Shown here: piece by piece, positions 7,250-15,789 of the stretch
How the letters are laid out: every line of letters begins with the position of its first letter
How positions within the stretch are numbered: position 1 is the stretch's first letter
Made by a program: the position numbers and the translations under genes
Assembly: GCA_016200385.1 (NCBI GenBank)
Contig: JACQEV010000090.1
Location: 1-18,780 of the forward strand
Source of the DNA: Candidatus Methylomirabilota bacterium
GTDB taxonomy: Bacteria > Methylomirabilota > Methylomirabilia > Methylomirabilales > Methylomirabilaceae
DNA length: 18,780 bases
Direction: 5' to 3'
Notes under the pieces: model-generated
Databases searched by the model: none
Seen by the model: the letters and a program-made list of their open reading frames with translations, nothing else
What the model was told of the DNA's origin: nothing

Positions 7250-8707
7250 CTACCAGAGCCCGGCAACCGAGGCCCTCGCAAGGTCGAGAAAAGGCCCGGG
7301 GTACACCCCGATGGCGAGGGTGCCTACCACCGCCACGAAGAGCGCCACCCGCAGAGGCCGCGAAGGGCTCAAGGCCAATCCGGCCGGCGGAATATCCCGC
7401 ATGTACATCGCCATCGTCACCTTCATGTAATAGAAGAGTGATATGGCCGAATTCACGACGGCGATCACCGCGAGCCAGACGTAGCCACGCTCGATGGCTG
7501 CCCCGAAGAGATAGAGCTTCCCCACGAAGCCGGCAGTGGGCGGGACACCAGCCAGAGAGAGGAGAAAGATCAACATCGCCGCGGCCGCCATGGGGCTCCG
7601 CTGAGCCAGACCGGTGAAGTCGTCGATCCGCTCCCCTTTCACCTCGCCCACACAGAGGAGGATCACCATGGCAAACGCTCCAAGCGTCATCAAGGCGTAG
7701 ACCAGAGTGTACAAAAGCGTGGCCGAGATCCCCCGCTCCGGTCCAGCCACCAACCCGATCAGGAGGTATCCGACGTGGGCGATCGAGCTGTAAGCGAGCA
7801 TCCGCTTGATATTACTCTGCGCAATCGCTACCACATTTCCCACCGTCATCGTCAGTAGGGAAAGAACATAGAAGAGCAGAGTCCAGCGGACTTGAAGCCC
7901 TGGTATGGCGACCAAAAAGACCCGCAGGAGGATGGCAAGGCCCGCGATCTCCGAGGCGGCCGAGAGGAGGGCCGTCACTGGAGTTGGGGCACCTTCATAG
8001 ACGTCGGGGATGTACATGTGAAACGGGACTGCGGCGATCTTGAAGCCGAACCCGGCAGCCAACATCACCATGGCCAGGATGAGCGCAGGGTTTGAGAACA
8101 TGCCCGTTCCCGCCGTCAGTGAAGAAGCGATCTCCTTAAGGCCGGTCGCGCCGGTCAAGCCATACAGCATGACGATGCCGTACAGAATGACCGCGGAGGA
8201 GAACCCGCCCATGAGCAGGTACTTGAGGGCCGCTTCGTTGCTTCGCCGCTCTCGTTTCAAGAACCCGGCCAAGATGTAGATCGGGATCGACATGGTCTCG
8301 AGACCAACATAGAGGATCAGCAGGTCAACCGCACTGGCCATGAACATCATCCCCAGCGTGGCGAAAAGGATCAGCCCGTAGAACTCCCCCCGGTCAACCC
8401 CTTCACCCCTAAGGTAGCCGATAGACATAAGGAGGATGAGCGCGGTCGAAACCAGGAACAGGATCTTAAAGAAGAGCGCGAAAGGATCGCTGAGGTATTG
8501 CCCGCTGAAGGCAGACCGCGTGGCTCCCCACTGCCTGATCACCACCATCAGGGTCAGGAGTACGCCGAGGACGCTCAGGTATCCCAGCCAGTCCCTCTTG
8601 CCTCTCGGCGCGATGAAATCGAGCACGAGGATCAACATGGCCACCGCGCTCAGAATGACCTCAGGTGCGGCGGTGGAGAGGTCTGCTATGTTGAACGCTT
8701 GGGTCAT
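7250..8707 (-). CDS. nuoN: NADH-quinone oxidoreductase subunit N, cluster A
   Basis: NuoN is one of three antiporter-like, ion-pumping membrane subunits. With the start at the ATG at 8707 (MTQAFNIADLS) it has 485 residues, normal for the family. The acidic residue in YVGLETMSIPIY (helix 5) and the lysine in FKIAAVPFHMYIPDVYEGAP (helix 7), both part of the proton path, are present, as is the discontinuous helix region PTPVTALLSAASEIAG. ATG and the nuoM stop overlap by 4 nt (ATGA), implying translational coupling. The frame remains open upstream to 8770, but this overlaps nuoM. It is the last gene of cluster A; a heptad palindrome and a new promoter follow. Confidence 0.97.
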   Translation of the reverse strand: MTQAFNIADLSTAAPEVILSAVAMLILVLDFIAPRGKRDWLGYLSVLGVLLTLMVVIRQWGATRSAFSGQYLSDPFALFFKILFLVSTALILLMSIGYLRGEGVDRGEFYGLILFATLGMMFMASAVDLLILYVGLETMSIPIYILAGFLKRERRSNEAALKYLLMGGFSSAVILYGIVMLYGLTGATGLKEIASSLTAGTGMFSNPALILAMVMLAAGFGFKIAAVPFHMYIPDVYEGAPTPVTALLSAASEIAGLAILLRVFLVAIPGLQVRWTLLFYVLSLLTMTVGNVVAIAQSNIKRMLAYSSIAHVGYLLIGLVAGPERGISATLLYTLVYALMTLGAFAMVILLCVGEVKGERIDDFTGLAQRSPMAAAAMLIFLLSLAGVPPTAGFVGKLYLFGAAIERGYVWLAVIAVVNSAISLFYYMKVTMAMYMRDIPPAGLALSPSRPLRVALFVAVVGTLAIGVYPGPFLDLARASVAGLW

Positions 8708-10371
8708 CGAGATTCCCGGACCGGCAGGGCGGCCACTGGCGGCCGCGTCGGGATAGGCCCGCTTCGACAAGGCTCAGCGCAGGCTTCGACTGGGCTCAGG
8801 ACGGGTCCTTCGGCGCGGCTCAGGACAGGCTTAGCGGCGACAGCCTGCACCTTGTTGACCCGCGTCAGGATGTTCTTCACAGACGCTTCCGTCCGACTCA
8901 GGAAAGGAGAGGGATAGAGGCCGATCCAGAAGCACATGATGACGATGGGTATCAGGGTGCTCATCTCCCTAGGACTGAGGTCTTTGAGGTTGGCGTTCTT
9001 CGGATTCTCCAGCGCCCCGAACATCGTCCGCTGATACAACCAGAGCATGTACGCCGCGCCGAGTATAATCCCGGTTACCGCGAAGGCGGCCCACGCATAA
9101 TTGACCTTGAACGCCCCCAAGAGAATCAAGAACTCTCCGATGAAGCCGTTGAGCCCCGGAAGCCCCATGGATGAGAGCATAATAATTGCGAATAGGGTGG
9201 CATAGACCGGCATCTGCTTGGAGAGCCCTCCCAACTCGGAGATGAGTCGGGTGTGGCGACGGTCGTAGATCAGGCCAACGATCAAGAAGAGGGCGCCGGT
9301 CGAGAGGCCATGGTTGACCATCTGCAGGATGCTCCCCTGGACACCCTGGGTGTTCAAGGCGAACATCCCCAACATGACGAAGCCCATGTGGCTGACCGAG
9401 CTGTAGGCAATCAGACGCTTCATGTCAGGCTGCACCATGCAGACCATTGCGCCGTAGATGATGGAGACGATCGAGAGGATGATGATCATCGGCACGAAGT
9501 GTTTGGTCGATTCCGGGAACATGGGTAGATTGAACCGAATGAAGCCGTAGGTCCCCATCTTGAGGAGAACGCCGGCCAGGATGACGCTGCCCGCCGTGGG
9601 GGCGTCCGTGTGGGCGTCCGGCAGCCAGGTGTGGAATGGGAACAGCGGGACCTTGATGGCGAAACTCAAGAAGAATGAGAGCCAGACCAGATCCTGGAAC
9701 GAGAACGGAACGCCAAGCAGGGAAAAGATCGGAGTTGAGGGATACGAGACCTGCATCAGCCGGAGCACATCGAACGTGTAGACCTCGGTCTGGGCGCCGT
9801 GGTAGAAGTAGACCGCCAGAATCCCCAGCAGCATGATCACGCTACCAAAGAGGGTGTACAGAAAGAACTTTATGGCTGAGTAGAGGCGACGGTCGCTGCC
9901 CCAGACGCCGATGAGGAAGTACATCGGGACCAGCATCACCTCCCAAAAGATGTAGAAGAGAAAGAAATCGAGCGAGAAAAAGACGCCCAGCATCCCTGTC
10001 TCCAGGATCAGGAGAAAGGCATAGTACTCCTTGAGCCGCTCCGTGATCGACTCCCATGAGCAGACGACCCCGATCACCGACAGGAAGGTGGTTAACATGA
10101 CGAGCCAGATACTGACCCCGTCGAGGCCGAAGAAATAGGTCACGCCGAGAGCGGGGATCCAGTTGAACCTCTCCACAAACTGCATGTCGGAGGTGGCAGC
10201 ATCGAAATGGGCCGGAAGCCAAAGAGAAGCCACAAAGCCGGCCAGCGTGAAGGCCAGAGCAGTCCAGCGAATGCCACCCTTCGACTCCTTCGGGATCAGA
10301 AAGATCAATAAGACCCCGAGGAGTGGGAGGTACGCGATGAGAGAAAGTACCGGAAATTGTAAGACATTCAT
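8704..10371 (-). CDS. nuoM: NADH-quinone oxidoreductase subunit M, cluster A, with repeat-derived C-terminal tail
   Basis: NuoM is an antiporter-like pumping subunit with about 14 membrane helices. The protein is 555 residues, roughly 45 longer than usual. The key Glu in FYIFWEVMLVPMYFLIG and the Lys residues in AIKVPLFPFHTWLPDAHTDA and AGVLLKMGTYGF are present. The normal fold ends near residue 510 (VNKVQAVAA). Residues of about 514-537, beginning KPVLSRAEGPVLSPVEA, are translated from a dispersed DNA repeat (8761-8830), followed by a Pro-rich end. The reading frame and the ATGA overlap with nuoN are kept. The ATG at 10371 has GAGGAGG about 12 nt upstream and lies 33 nt after nuoL. Confidence 0.97.
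   Translation of the reverse strand: MNVLQFPVLSLIAYLPLLGVLLIFLIPKESKGGIRWTALAFTLAGFVASLWLPAHFDAATSDMQFVERFNWIPALGVTYFFGLDGVSIWLVMLTTFLSVIGVVCSWESITERLKEYYAFLLILETGMLGVFFSLDFFLFYIFWEVMLVPMYFLIGVWGSDRRLYSAIKFFLYTLFGSVIMLLGILAVYFYHGAQTEVYTFDVLRLMQVSYPSTPIFSLLGVPFSFQDLVWLSFFLSFAIKVPLFPFHTWLPDAHTDAPTAGSVILAGVLLKMGTYGFIRFNLPMFPESTKHFVPMIIILSIVSIIYGAMVCMVQPDMKRLIAYSSVSHMGFVMLGMFALNTQGVQGSILQMVNHGLSTGALFLIVGLIYDRRHTRLISELGGLSKQMPVYATLFAIIMLSSMGLPGLNGFIGEFLILLGAFKVNYAWAAFAVTGIILGAAYMLWLYQRTMFGALENPKNANLKDLSPREMSTLIPIVIMCFWIGLYPSPFLSRTEASVKNILTRVNKVQAVAAKPVLSRAEGPVLSPVEACAEPCRSGPIPTRPPVAALPVRESR
8761..8830. repeat. Three copies of a CTTCGNC..GGCTCAG repeat inside the 3' end of nuoM
   Basis: On the plus strand, copies begin near 8761 (gcttcgacaaggctcag), 8783 (gcttcgactgggctcagg) and 8806 (tccttcggcgcggctcagg), each about 22-24 nt with the core CTTCGNCNNGGCTCAG. 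I recognise this as a repeat type scattered through many environmental bacterial genomes, where its translation often appears as PVLSxxEG-like peptides. Here it lies in frame within nuoM. Confidence 0.85.
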
Positions 10372-10404
10372 TGGAGTGATCAGCCTCCTCTGAGAAGCTC
10401 CATG

Positions 10405-12375
10405 CTAGGGGAAAAGGAAAAGATAAATCACCACCATCCCGAGAATGCCTAGTGCCATGGCCAGGATATAGTTCTGGATAACGCCCGTCTGCAGCCGCCG
10501 GAGGCTGAGACTTCCGCCCTGGATGACATCCGCAATCGCATTGACCAGCCCGTCCACAATCTTTAGGTCGTTCCAGGCCGAGAGTAAACTCAACCGGACT
10601 GTCAGCCAACTACTGCCGTTGACCGCCCCGTCAACGACCCGGGAATCGACCCCCCACAGAAAGGTGCAGACGCGCTTGCCGAAGGTGATGAAGATCGCCT
10701 GATACAACTCATCCACCCAATACTTGTTCAGCAGAAGACGATACACACCCTTCATCCGGTCGGCTAATGCCGAGGGAAGTCCCGGCCGCTTGATGTAAAA
10801 CTGATATGCCAGGCCGATTCCCAGCAACGCGATGGCCAGCGACAGCGCGGCCATGCCGATCTCGAACGAAACCGAGACATGAGCCGCCGCCCCTGCTGGT
10901 TCGTGAGCCGCTTCGAACATCGGAGCCACAAAGCGATGGTACAACCCATGGTCGGGAGGGAAGCCGAATATCAGCCCCGCGATCACGGAAAAGAAACCAA
11001 GCACCACCAGGGGGTACGCCATGTTCGGCGGCGATTCGTGAGGGTGGTGGCCCGCATGGGCATCGCCGCGGAATGACCCGGTGAAGACCAGGAAGAAGAG
11101 CCTGAACATATAGAACGCCGTGAGGAAGGCTCCGACGAGACCCAGGAGCCAGGGGACTGTCATTCCGCGCCTGAAGGCGTTGAACAGGATCTCGTCCTTA
11201 GACCAGAAACCAGCCAGGGGAAAGATCCCGGCGTTGGCCAACGATGCCAGCAGGAAGGTCCATGAGGTGATTGGCATCGCCTTCCAGAGTCCGCCCATCT
11301 TTCGGATGTCCTGCTCCCCGTGCAGGGAATGGATGACCGATCCGGCACCGAGGAAAAGGAGGGCCTTGAAAAAGGCATGGGTGCCCAGGTGAAAGATACC
11401 TGAGGCATAGGCGCCCACACCCGCGCCCAGGAACATGTAACCGAGCTGGGAGATGGTGGAATAGGCCACGACCCGCTTGATGTCGTTCTGCACCAGCGCG
11501 ATCGTGGCCGCGAAGACGGCAGTCACCGCGCCCACCCAGGCCACCATCTCGAGGCTGAAGGGCGCGAGGTTATAGAGGGGGTGCGACCGGGCCACCATGT
11601 AAACGCCGGCGGTCACCATGGTGGCAGCGTGGATCAGCGCCGAGACCGGCGTCGGCCCCTCCATCGCGTCTGGCAGCCAGACGTAGAGCGGAAGCTGCGC
11701 GGACTTTCCCATCGCCCCCACGAACAACAGCAGGGTAATGGCGGTATAGATACCCGTGCCGAGACCAGGGTCGACTGCTTTGAAGACCTCCGCGTACTTC
11801 AGGGACCCGAAGGTGCTCCAGATGAGGAAGAGTCCGAGCAGGAATCCCGCATCGCCGATCCGGTTGACGACGAAGGCCTTTTTCCCGGCATCCGCGGCCG
11901 ATTGTTTCTCGTACCAGAAGCCAATAAGAAGATACGAGCAGAGCCCGACCCCCTCCCACCCCAAGAACATCAAGAGGTAGTTATTGGCCAGAACGAGCAC
12001 CAGCATGGAGAACATGAACAGATTGAGGTAGGTGAAGAACCGGGCGTAGCCACGGTCATCATGCATGTAGCCAACCGAATAGACATGGATGAGAAATCCA
12101 ACGAAGGTCACCACGAGCATCATCACCGCCGAGAGCGGGTCAACAAGAAACCCGATTGGCACCACGAAGTCGCCGACCTTCAGCCACGAGTAGACGTCCC
12201 AATCGAGGGTGCGACCGCCGACCGCCCGGAAGAAGACTACGAACGCCACAAGGCACGACAGCCCCGACGCAGAGACGGCTACCAGATGAGCTCGCCCTCT
12301 GATCTTCATCCCGAACAGACCATTGATCAGCACCCCGATCAGCGGCAGCAATGGGACGAGCACAACGAGTTTCAT
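10405..12375 (-). CDS. nuoL: NADH-quinone oxidoreductase subunit L, cluster A
   Basis: NuoL is the distal pumping subunit of complex I, with about 16 helices and a long lateral helix near the C-terminus. The protein is 656 residues, in the usual range. LMFLGWEGVGLCSYLLIGFW carries the helix-5 Glu, and GKSAQLPLYVWLPDAMEGP, followed by TPVSALIHAATMVTAGVYMV, carries the helix-7 Lys and the broken helix. The C-terminal part (about 530-656) contains the lateral-helix and anchor region. The ATG at 12375 has no visible ribosome binding site: a GTTTCGG heptad array comes within 5 nt of it. This is the only complete nuoL in the window; cluster B's own copy, if it exists, would lie left of position 1. 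Confidence 0.97.
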   Translation of the reverse strand: MKLVVLVPLLPLIGVLINGLFGMKIRGRAHLVAVSASGLSCLVAFVVFFRAVGGRTLDWDVYSWLKVGDFVVPIGFLVDPLSAVMMLVVTFVGFLIHVYSVGYMHDDRGYARFFTYLNLFMFSMLVLVLANNYLLMFLGWEGVGLCSYLLIGFWYEKQSAADAGKKAFVVNRIGDAGFLLGLFLIWSTFGSLKYAEVFKAVDPGLGTGIYTAITLLLFVGAMGKSAQLPLYVWLPDAMEGPTPVSALIHAATMVTAGVYMVARSHPLYNLAPFSLEMVAWVGAVTAVFAATIALVQNDIKRVVAYSTISQLGYMFLGAGVGAYASGIFHLGTHAFFKALLFLGAGSVIHSLHGEQDIRKMGGLWKAMPITSWTFLLASLANAGIFPLAGFWSKDEILFNAFRRGMTVPWLLGLVGAFLTAFYMFRLFFLVFTGSFRGDAHAGHHPHESPPNMAYPLVVLGFFSVIAGLIFGFPPDHGLYHRFVAPMFEAAHEPAGAAAHVSVSFEIGMAALSLAIALLGIGLAYQFYIKRPGLPSALADRMKGVYRLLLNKYWVDELYQAIFITFGKRVCTFLWGVDSRVVDGAVNGSSWLTVRLSLLSAWNDLKIVDGLVNAIADVIQGGSLSLRRLQTGVIQNYILAMALGILGMVVIYLFLFP

Positions 12376-12379
12376 GTGA

Positions 12380-12510
12380 GTTTCGGGTTTCGGGTTTCGG
12401 GTTTTGCGTTTCGGGTTTCGACAGACGCGAAACGTGCTTCGATTTGAAACTCGAGGCTGGGACCCTGGGACATCTCTTCAACTCCAAACTCGGAACATGA
12501 AACTCGGAAC
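12380..12510. repeat. Palindromic GTTTCGR heptad array in the nuoK-nuoL spacer
   Basis: Six plus-strand heptads lie in perfect register from 12380 to 12421 (GTTTCGG three times, GTTTTGC, GTTTCGG, GTTTCGA). After a less regular middle with GATTTGAAACTCGAG, the other arm has TCCAAAC, TCGGAAC, ATGAAAC, TCGGAAC in register at 12483-12510. The arms are partly complementary. The array fills nearly all of the 139-nt spacer between the nuoK stop and the nuoL start. It is the longest of the three arrays of this family. Confidence 0.88.
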
Positions 12511-12514
12511 ATGT

Positions 12515-12826
12515 TTACCCTTTCATCAGATTGATTTCGTCTACATTGACGGACTTGAAGTTACGGTAGAGCCCGAGGACAATCGCCAGCCCTACCGCCG
12601 CCTCTGCCGCCGCTACCGTAATGACGAAGATGGCGAAGATCTGTCCCTGGAGCATCGTCTGGGGAAGATAGCGGGAAAATGCCACGAAGTTGAGGTTGAC
12701 AGCGTTGAACATCAGCTCCAACGCCATGAGAATCCCGATAGCGTTGCGACGGGTCAGCGCTCCGAACATCCCGATGGCGAAGAGGGCCGCGCTGAGGATC
12801 AAGTAGTGCGAAAGCGGCACCATCAC
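12515..12826 (-). CDS. nuoK: NADH-quinone oxidoreductase subunit K, cluster A
   Basis: NuoK is a three-helix membrane subunit of complex I that carries two buried glutamates of the proton path. Both are present here: one in [16 protein letters not shown] (about residues 32-47) and one in [16 protein letters not shown] (about 71-86). The length of 103 residues is normal. The frame starts with GTG at 12826, immediately after the nuoJ stop, and the next codon is ATG (12823), so either may be used. The gene is followed by the repeat-filled spacer to nuoL. The second, partial NuoK at 1-147 is related but distinct. Confidence 0.96.
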   Translation of the reverse strand: MMVPLSHYLILSAALFAIGMFGALTRRNAIGILMALELMFNAVNLNFVAFSRYLPQTMLQGQIFAIFVITVAAAEAAVGLAIVLGLYRNFKSVNVDEINLMKG

Positions 12827-13330
12827 TCAGTCCTTTTCCCGCTCTCGCTTGGCCAGGATGATAGCACCCACCATCGCTGCCAGGAGCAGGATCGATACGA
12901 CCTCAAATGGCAAAACATACGTGGTCAGCAGAAGCCTTCCCAGCGAGGCGGTGGCATACGACGCCGGAAGGGGCGCAGCCGCAAGCACGAGCCCCTTGAG
13001 GTTGGCAAAGACCATGAGCGCCAAGATGGCGAAGACCACGAGAGCGCTGATTCCCGCCTGTTCGTTCATGATCTTGACACCTCTGGCCGAGATCCTGCTG
13101 GTCAGCATGATGGCGAAGAGCAGCAGGATGGTAATGCCGCCCACGTACAGCAGGACCTGCACCGCCGCCAGGAACTCGGCATCAAGGAGGACGTACAGAG
13201 CAGCCACGCCGAAGAAGGTGAAGACCAGAGCGATGGCACAATGAACAATATTGGTGGCCAGGACGACCAAAAGGGCCGCCCCCAGCGTAAATGCAGCCAA
13301 GAGAAAGAACACCGCTTGGGTGACAGTCAT
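12827..13330 (-). CDS. nuoJ: NADH-quinone oxidoreductase subunit J, cluster A
   Basis: This is a 167-residue five-helix membrane subunit. The conserved helix-3 region YVGGITILLLFAIMLTS and the C-terminal FEVVSILLLAAMVGAIILAK helix are typical. The ATG at 13330 (MTVTQAVFFLLAAF) has GAGGAGGG about 7 nt upstream, which decides the start against a longer open frame that overlaps nuoH. It lies 17 nt after nuoH, so nuoI is absent from its usual place. Its stop is immediately followed by the GTG/ATG of nuoK. Confidence 0.96.
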   Translation of the reverse strand: MTVTQAVFFLLAAFTLGAALLVVLATNIVHCAIALVFTFFGVAALYVLLDAEFLAAVQVLLYVGGITILLLFAIMLTSRISARGVKIMNEQAGISALVVFAILALMVFANLKGLVLAAAPLPASYATASLGRLLLTTYVLPFEVVSILLLAAMVGAIILAKREREKD

Positions 13331-13347
13331 GGGCGCCCTCCTCGCTG

Positions 13348-14364
13348 TTACCCGTGTATGACCAGGATCAATCCAGTGATGCCCATGTTCAGGAACGCCA
13401 GCGGCAGCAGGACTTTCCACCCCAGGTTCATGAGCTGATCGACCCGCAGCCTGGCCAGGGTCCAGCGCAGCCACATCATGACGAAAATAATACAGTAGGT
13501 CTTGATGAGGAACCAGAGCCAGGGCGGGAGCAGCGGCCCATGCCATCCGCCAAGAAAGAGCGCGGTGGCGATGGCCGACACCGTGAACATATTGGCATAC
13601 TCCGCCAGGAAGAAGATGGCAAAGCGCATCCCACTGTATTCAACATGAAAGCCGGCCACGAGTTCGGACTCGGCTTCCGGGATATCAAACGGCAGCCGAT
13701 TGCACTCGGCGATTGCCGCCGTGAGGTAGATGAGAAACCCGAAGAACTGCGGGATCACGAACCAGATCCGCTTCTGCGCTTCCACGATCTGGATCATGCT
13801 GAGGGAGCCCACCGTCATGATGACGCCAAGGACCGACACGACGAGGGGGACCTCGTAACTGACCGCTTGGGCCGCCGAGCGAAGGGCGCCCAGGACGGAA
13901 TACTTGTTGTTCGAGCTCCAGCCGGCCATGATAATCCCCACCACGGTCAGGGAGGAAATCGAGATGTAGAAGAGGACGCCGATATTCAAGTCGCGAACGA
14001 TGAGGTTGGGGCCAAATGGGATGATCACATAGGCGGCGAGCGCGGCGGCGAAGACCACCATCGGCGCCAGGGCAAACACCAATTTGTCGGCCCCGGCGGG
14101 GATGATGTCCTCCTTGAGGAGGAGCTTGATCCCGTCGGCGATGCTCTGGGCCCAGCCGTGCCAGCCGCCGACTCTCATCGGGCCATAGCGGACCTGGATG
14201 TGTGCGCTGATCTTCCGCTCCCACCAGATCATGAACATGACGGAGACGGAGATGAAGAGGATGACCACGCTCACCACCACCAGCATCACGATCAACTGGG
14301 GGACGATCGAGGGGACACCCCACTCGGCGAAGACGCTGTAGAACCTCTCCAAGGCTTTCTCCAT
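13348..14364 (-). CDS. nuoH: NADH-quinone oxidoreductase subunit H, cluster A
   Basis: This is the eight-helix quinone-channel subunit, 338 residues from the ATG at 14364 (MEKALERFYSVFAEWG). The signatures WWERKISAHIQVRYGPMRVG and AECNRLPFDIPEAESELVAG, followed by FHVEYSGM, are intact. Compared with cluster B NuoH it has an extended N-terminus and Trp in place of Leu before the ERK motif. The 88-nt spacer from nuoD contains no recognisable gene; nuoE, nuoF and nuoG, which usually lie here, are missing. The open frame extends upstream into nuoD, but that part is polar and lacks a membrane helix. Confidence 0.97.
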   Translation of the reverse strand: MEKALERFYSVFAEWGVPSIVPQLIVMLVVVSVVILFISVSVMFMIWWERKISAHIQVRYGPMRVGGWHGWAQSIADGIKLLLKEDIIPAGADKLVFALAPMVVFAAALAAYVIIPFGPNLIVRDLNIGVLFYISISSLTVVGIIMAGWSSNNKYSVLGALRSAAQAVSYEVPLVVSVLGVIMTVGSLSMIQIVEAQKRIWFVIPQFFGFLIYLTAAIAECNRLPFDIPEAESELVAGFHVEYSGMRFAIFFLAEYANMFTVSAIATALFLGGWHGPLLPPWLWFLIKTYCIIFVMMWLRWTLARLRVDQLMNLGWKVLLPLAFLNMGITGLILVIHG

Positions 14365-14452
14365 CAGCGTCTCGCGCTCATGATCGGCACACGTGTGACT
14401 GGCATAGGGGGCATCATCGGTGAGGGTGAGGTGGGTCAGCCCTGCCGCGACT

Positions 14453-15586
14453 TCACCGGTCCACCTCGCCCAGCACGATGTCGATGCTCCCGAGGATCGC
14501 AACCATGTCGGCGATAAGGTGCCCTGGACCGATCTCGGGAAGCACGCTCAGGTTGACAAAGGCCGGGGAGCGGACCTTGTAACGATAGGGCTTCTCAGAG
14601 CCGTCAGAAACGATGTAGAATCCCAGCTCGCCCCTTGGCGACTCAACCCTGGAGTAGATGTCTCCCACCGGCGGCTTGAGCTTCTTTGGGACCTTCCCCA
14701 TGATCTCACCAGGGGGCAGGTCCCGGAGGGCCTGCTCGACGATTTTGACGCTCTCCGCCATCTCGAGTCGTCTGACCATGTAACGGTCCCACACGTCGCC
14801 GGCGGTTCCCACGGGAATGTCGAATTCGAAGCGGTCATAGATGGAGTACGGGTCGTTCCTTCGCAGGTCCCACTTCATGCCGCTGCCCCGGAGCATCGGC
14901 CCGCTGATCGCATAGTCGATGGCGATCTTCTGATCGAGCTTCCCGAGTCCCTGCACTCGCTTCTGGAAGATGACGTTGTCAGTCATGACGGCATCGTACT
15001 CGGGAAGGCGGGGCTTGAACCACTCCAGAAACGCCTTGCAATCGGTGAGGAACGTCTGCGGAAGGTCCATCGGCATCCCGCCGATCCGGTAGAACGCGTA
15101 GTTGAGGCGTTGCCCCGAGACCGACTCGAACAGGTCCAAGATCTTCTCGCGCTCCCGGAAGCAGTACATGAAGATCGTGAAGTTTCCCAGGTCGAGCCCG
15201 AAGGTGCCCATCCAGATCAGGTGACTGGCGATCCGCTGCAATTCCGCGAGGATCACCCGCATATACTCGGCCCGCTCCGGCACCTGGAGACCCATCAGGC
15301 GCTCCACCGCCAATACATACCCGAAGTTGTTGTACATCGAGGCGAGATAGTCCAGTCGATCGGTGTACGGGATAATCTGGATGTAGGTCCGGTTCTCCCC
15401 GATCTTCTCATGGCATCGGTGCAGGTAGCCGATATAGGTGGTGACCTCAGTGACCACCTCACCATCCAGCCGTAACATGAGGCGGAGGACCCCGTGTGTA
15501 CTGGGGTGCTGCGGCCCCATGTTGACGTACATCTCCTCCATCGTCTCCTGGGTGCGTTCAATGATCTCCGTCTCTGGCGGAATCAT
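14453..15586 (-). CDS. nuoD: NADH-quinone oxidoreductase subunit D (49 kDa-type), cluster A
   Basis: NuoD lines the quinone cavity. This copy has 377 residues. MGPQHPSTHGVLR includes the quinone-site His31, and Tyr80 in TDRLDYLAS is 49 residues later, the same spacing as in the cluster B copy. The C-terminal GSIDIVLGEVDR is identical to that copy, while the middle is clearly divergent. The ATG at 15586 (MIPPETEIIE) follows GGAGCTGGAAT and a structured, repeat-rich 393-nt spacer, the only long gap in the cluster. nuoH follows after 88 nt. Confidence 0.97.
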   Translation of the reverse strand: MIPPETEIIERTQETMEEMYVNMGPQHPSTHGVLRLMLRLDGEVVTEVTTYIGYLHRCHEKIGENRTYIQIIPYTDRLDYLASMYNNFGYVLAVERLMGLQVPERAEYMRVILAELQRIASHLIWMGTFGLDLGNFTIFMYCFREREKILDLFESVSGQRLNYAFYRIGGMPMDLPQTFLTDCKAFLEWFKPRLPEYDAVMTDNVIFQKRVQGLGKLDQKIAIDYAISGPMLRGSGMKWDLRRNDPYSIYDRFEFDIPVGTAGDVWDRYMVRRLEMAESVKIVEQALRDLPPGEIMGKVPKKLKPPVGDIYSRVESPRGELGFYIVSDGSEKPYRYKVRSPAFVNLSVLPEIGPGHLIADMVAILGSIDIVLGEVDR

Positions 15587-15633
15587 ATTCCAGCTCCAAC
15601 CCTCATTTGTGTCTCGATCCGAAGTCCATGCCC

Positions 15634-15684
15634 AGCAGTAACTTCTCGGCCTTCCCTGGTTCCCCAGGGGGGCGTTACGCTGCT
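15634..15684. other. Predicted RNA hairpin in the nuoD leader
   Basis: AGCAGTAAC (15634-15642) can pair with GTTACGCTGCT (15674-15684) with a 2-nt bulge, enclosing a perfect CCCTGG/CCAGGG hairpin (15654-15659 and 15664-15669) with a 4-nt loop. It lies about 50-100 nt before the nuoD start and has no U-tract, so it is not a terminator. It could be repeat debris, an mRNA-stabilising fold or a regulatory element; the sequence does not decide. Confidence 0.5.
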
Positions 15685-15789
15685 AGTGCCGTCCCAACTT
15701 GATGCGCCGAATGTGACCGGCGTCCCTTATGCCAATGGTCGCCACTGCGCGGAAGGGCACAGTCGCCATAAATAGTTGGAACGGTACTA
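15684..15789. mobile_element. MITE-like element flanked by TA (nuoC-nuoD spacer)
   Basis: TAGTGCCGTCCCAACT (15684-15699) and AGTTGGAACGGTACTA (15774-15789) are inverted repeats matching at 14 of 16 positions. Each begins or ends with TA, the target duplicated by IS630/Tc1-mariner elements, giving a non-coding unit of about 102 bp between the two TAs. No transposase can be read inside. It interrupts an operon in which other gaps are short. The assignment to IS630-type elements is inference from the TA and the repeat layout. Confidence 0.6.

Noticed and set aside
12380..12510. CRISPR array
   Set aside because: The repeats are 7 nt long, contiguous and without spacers; no cas gene is near.
14386..14395. 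Operator at the perfect palindrome CACACGTGTG between nuoD and nuoH
   Set aside because: A single 10-bp palindrome with no second copy or nearby promoter is not enough to call a regulator site.
12404..15475. Long plus-strand open frames (344, 387 and 351 codons) opposite nuoK/J, nuoH and nuoD
   Set aside because: They are antisense to firmly identified genes, are rich in His, Asp, Arg, Glu and Gln in the way mirror frames of membrane proteins are, and show no domain or ribosome binding site.
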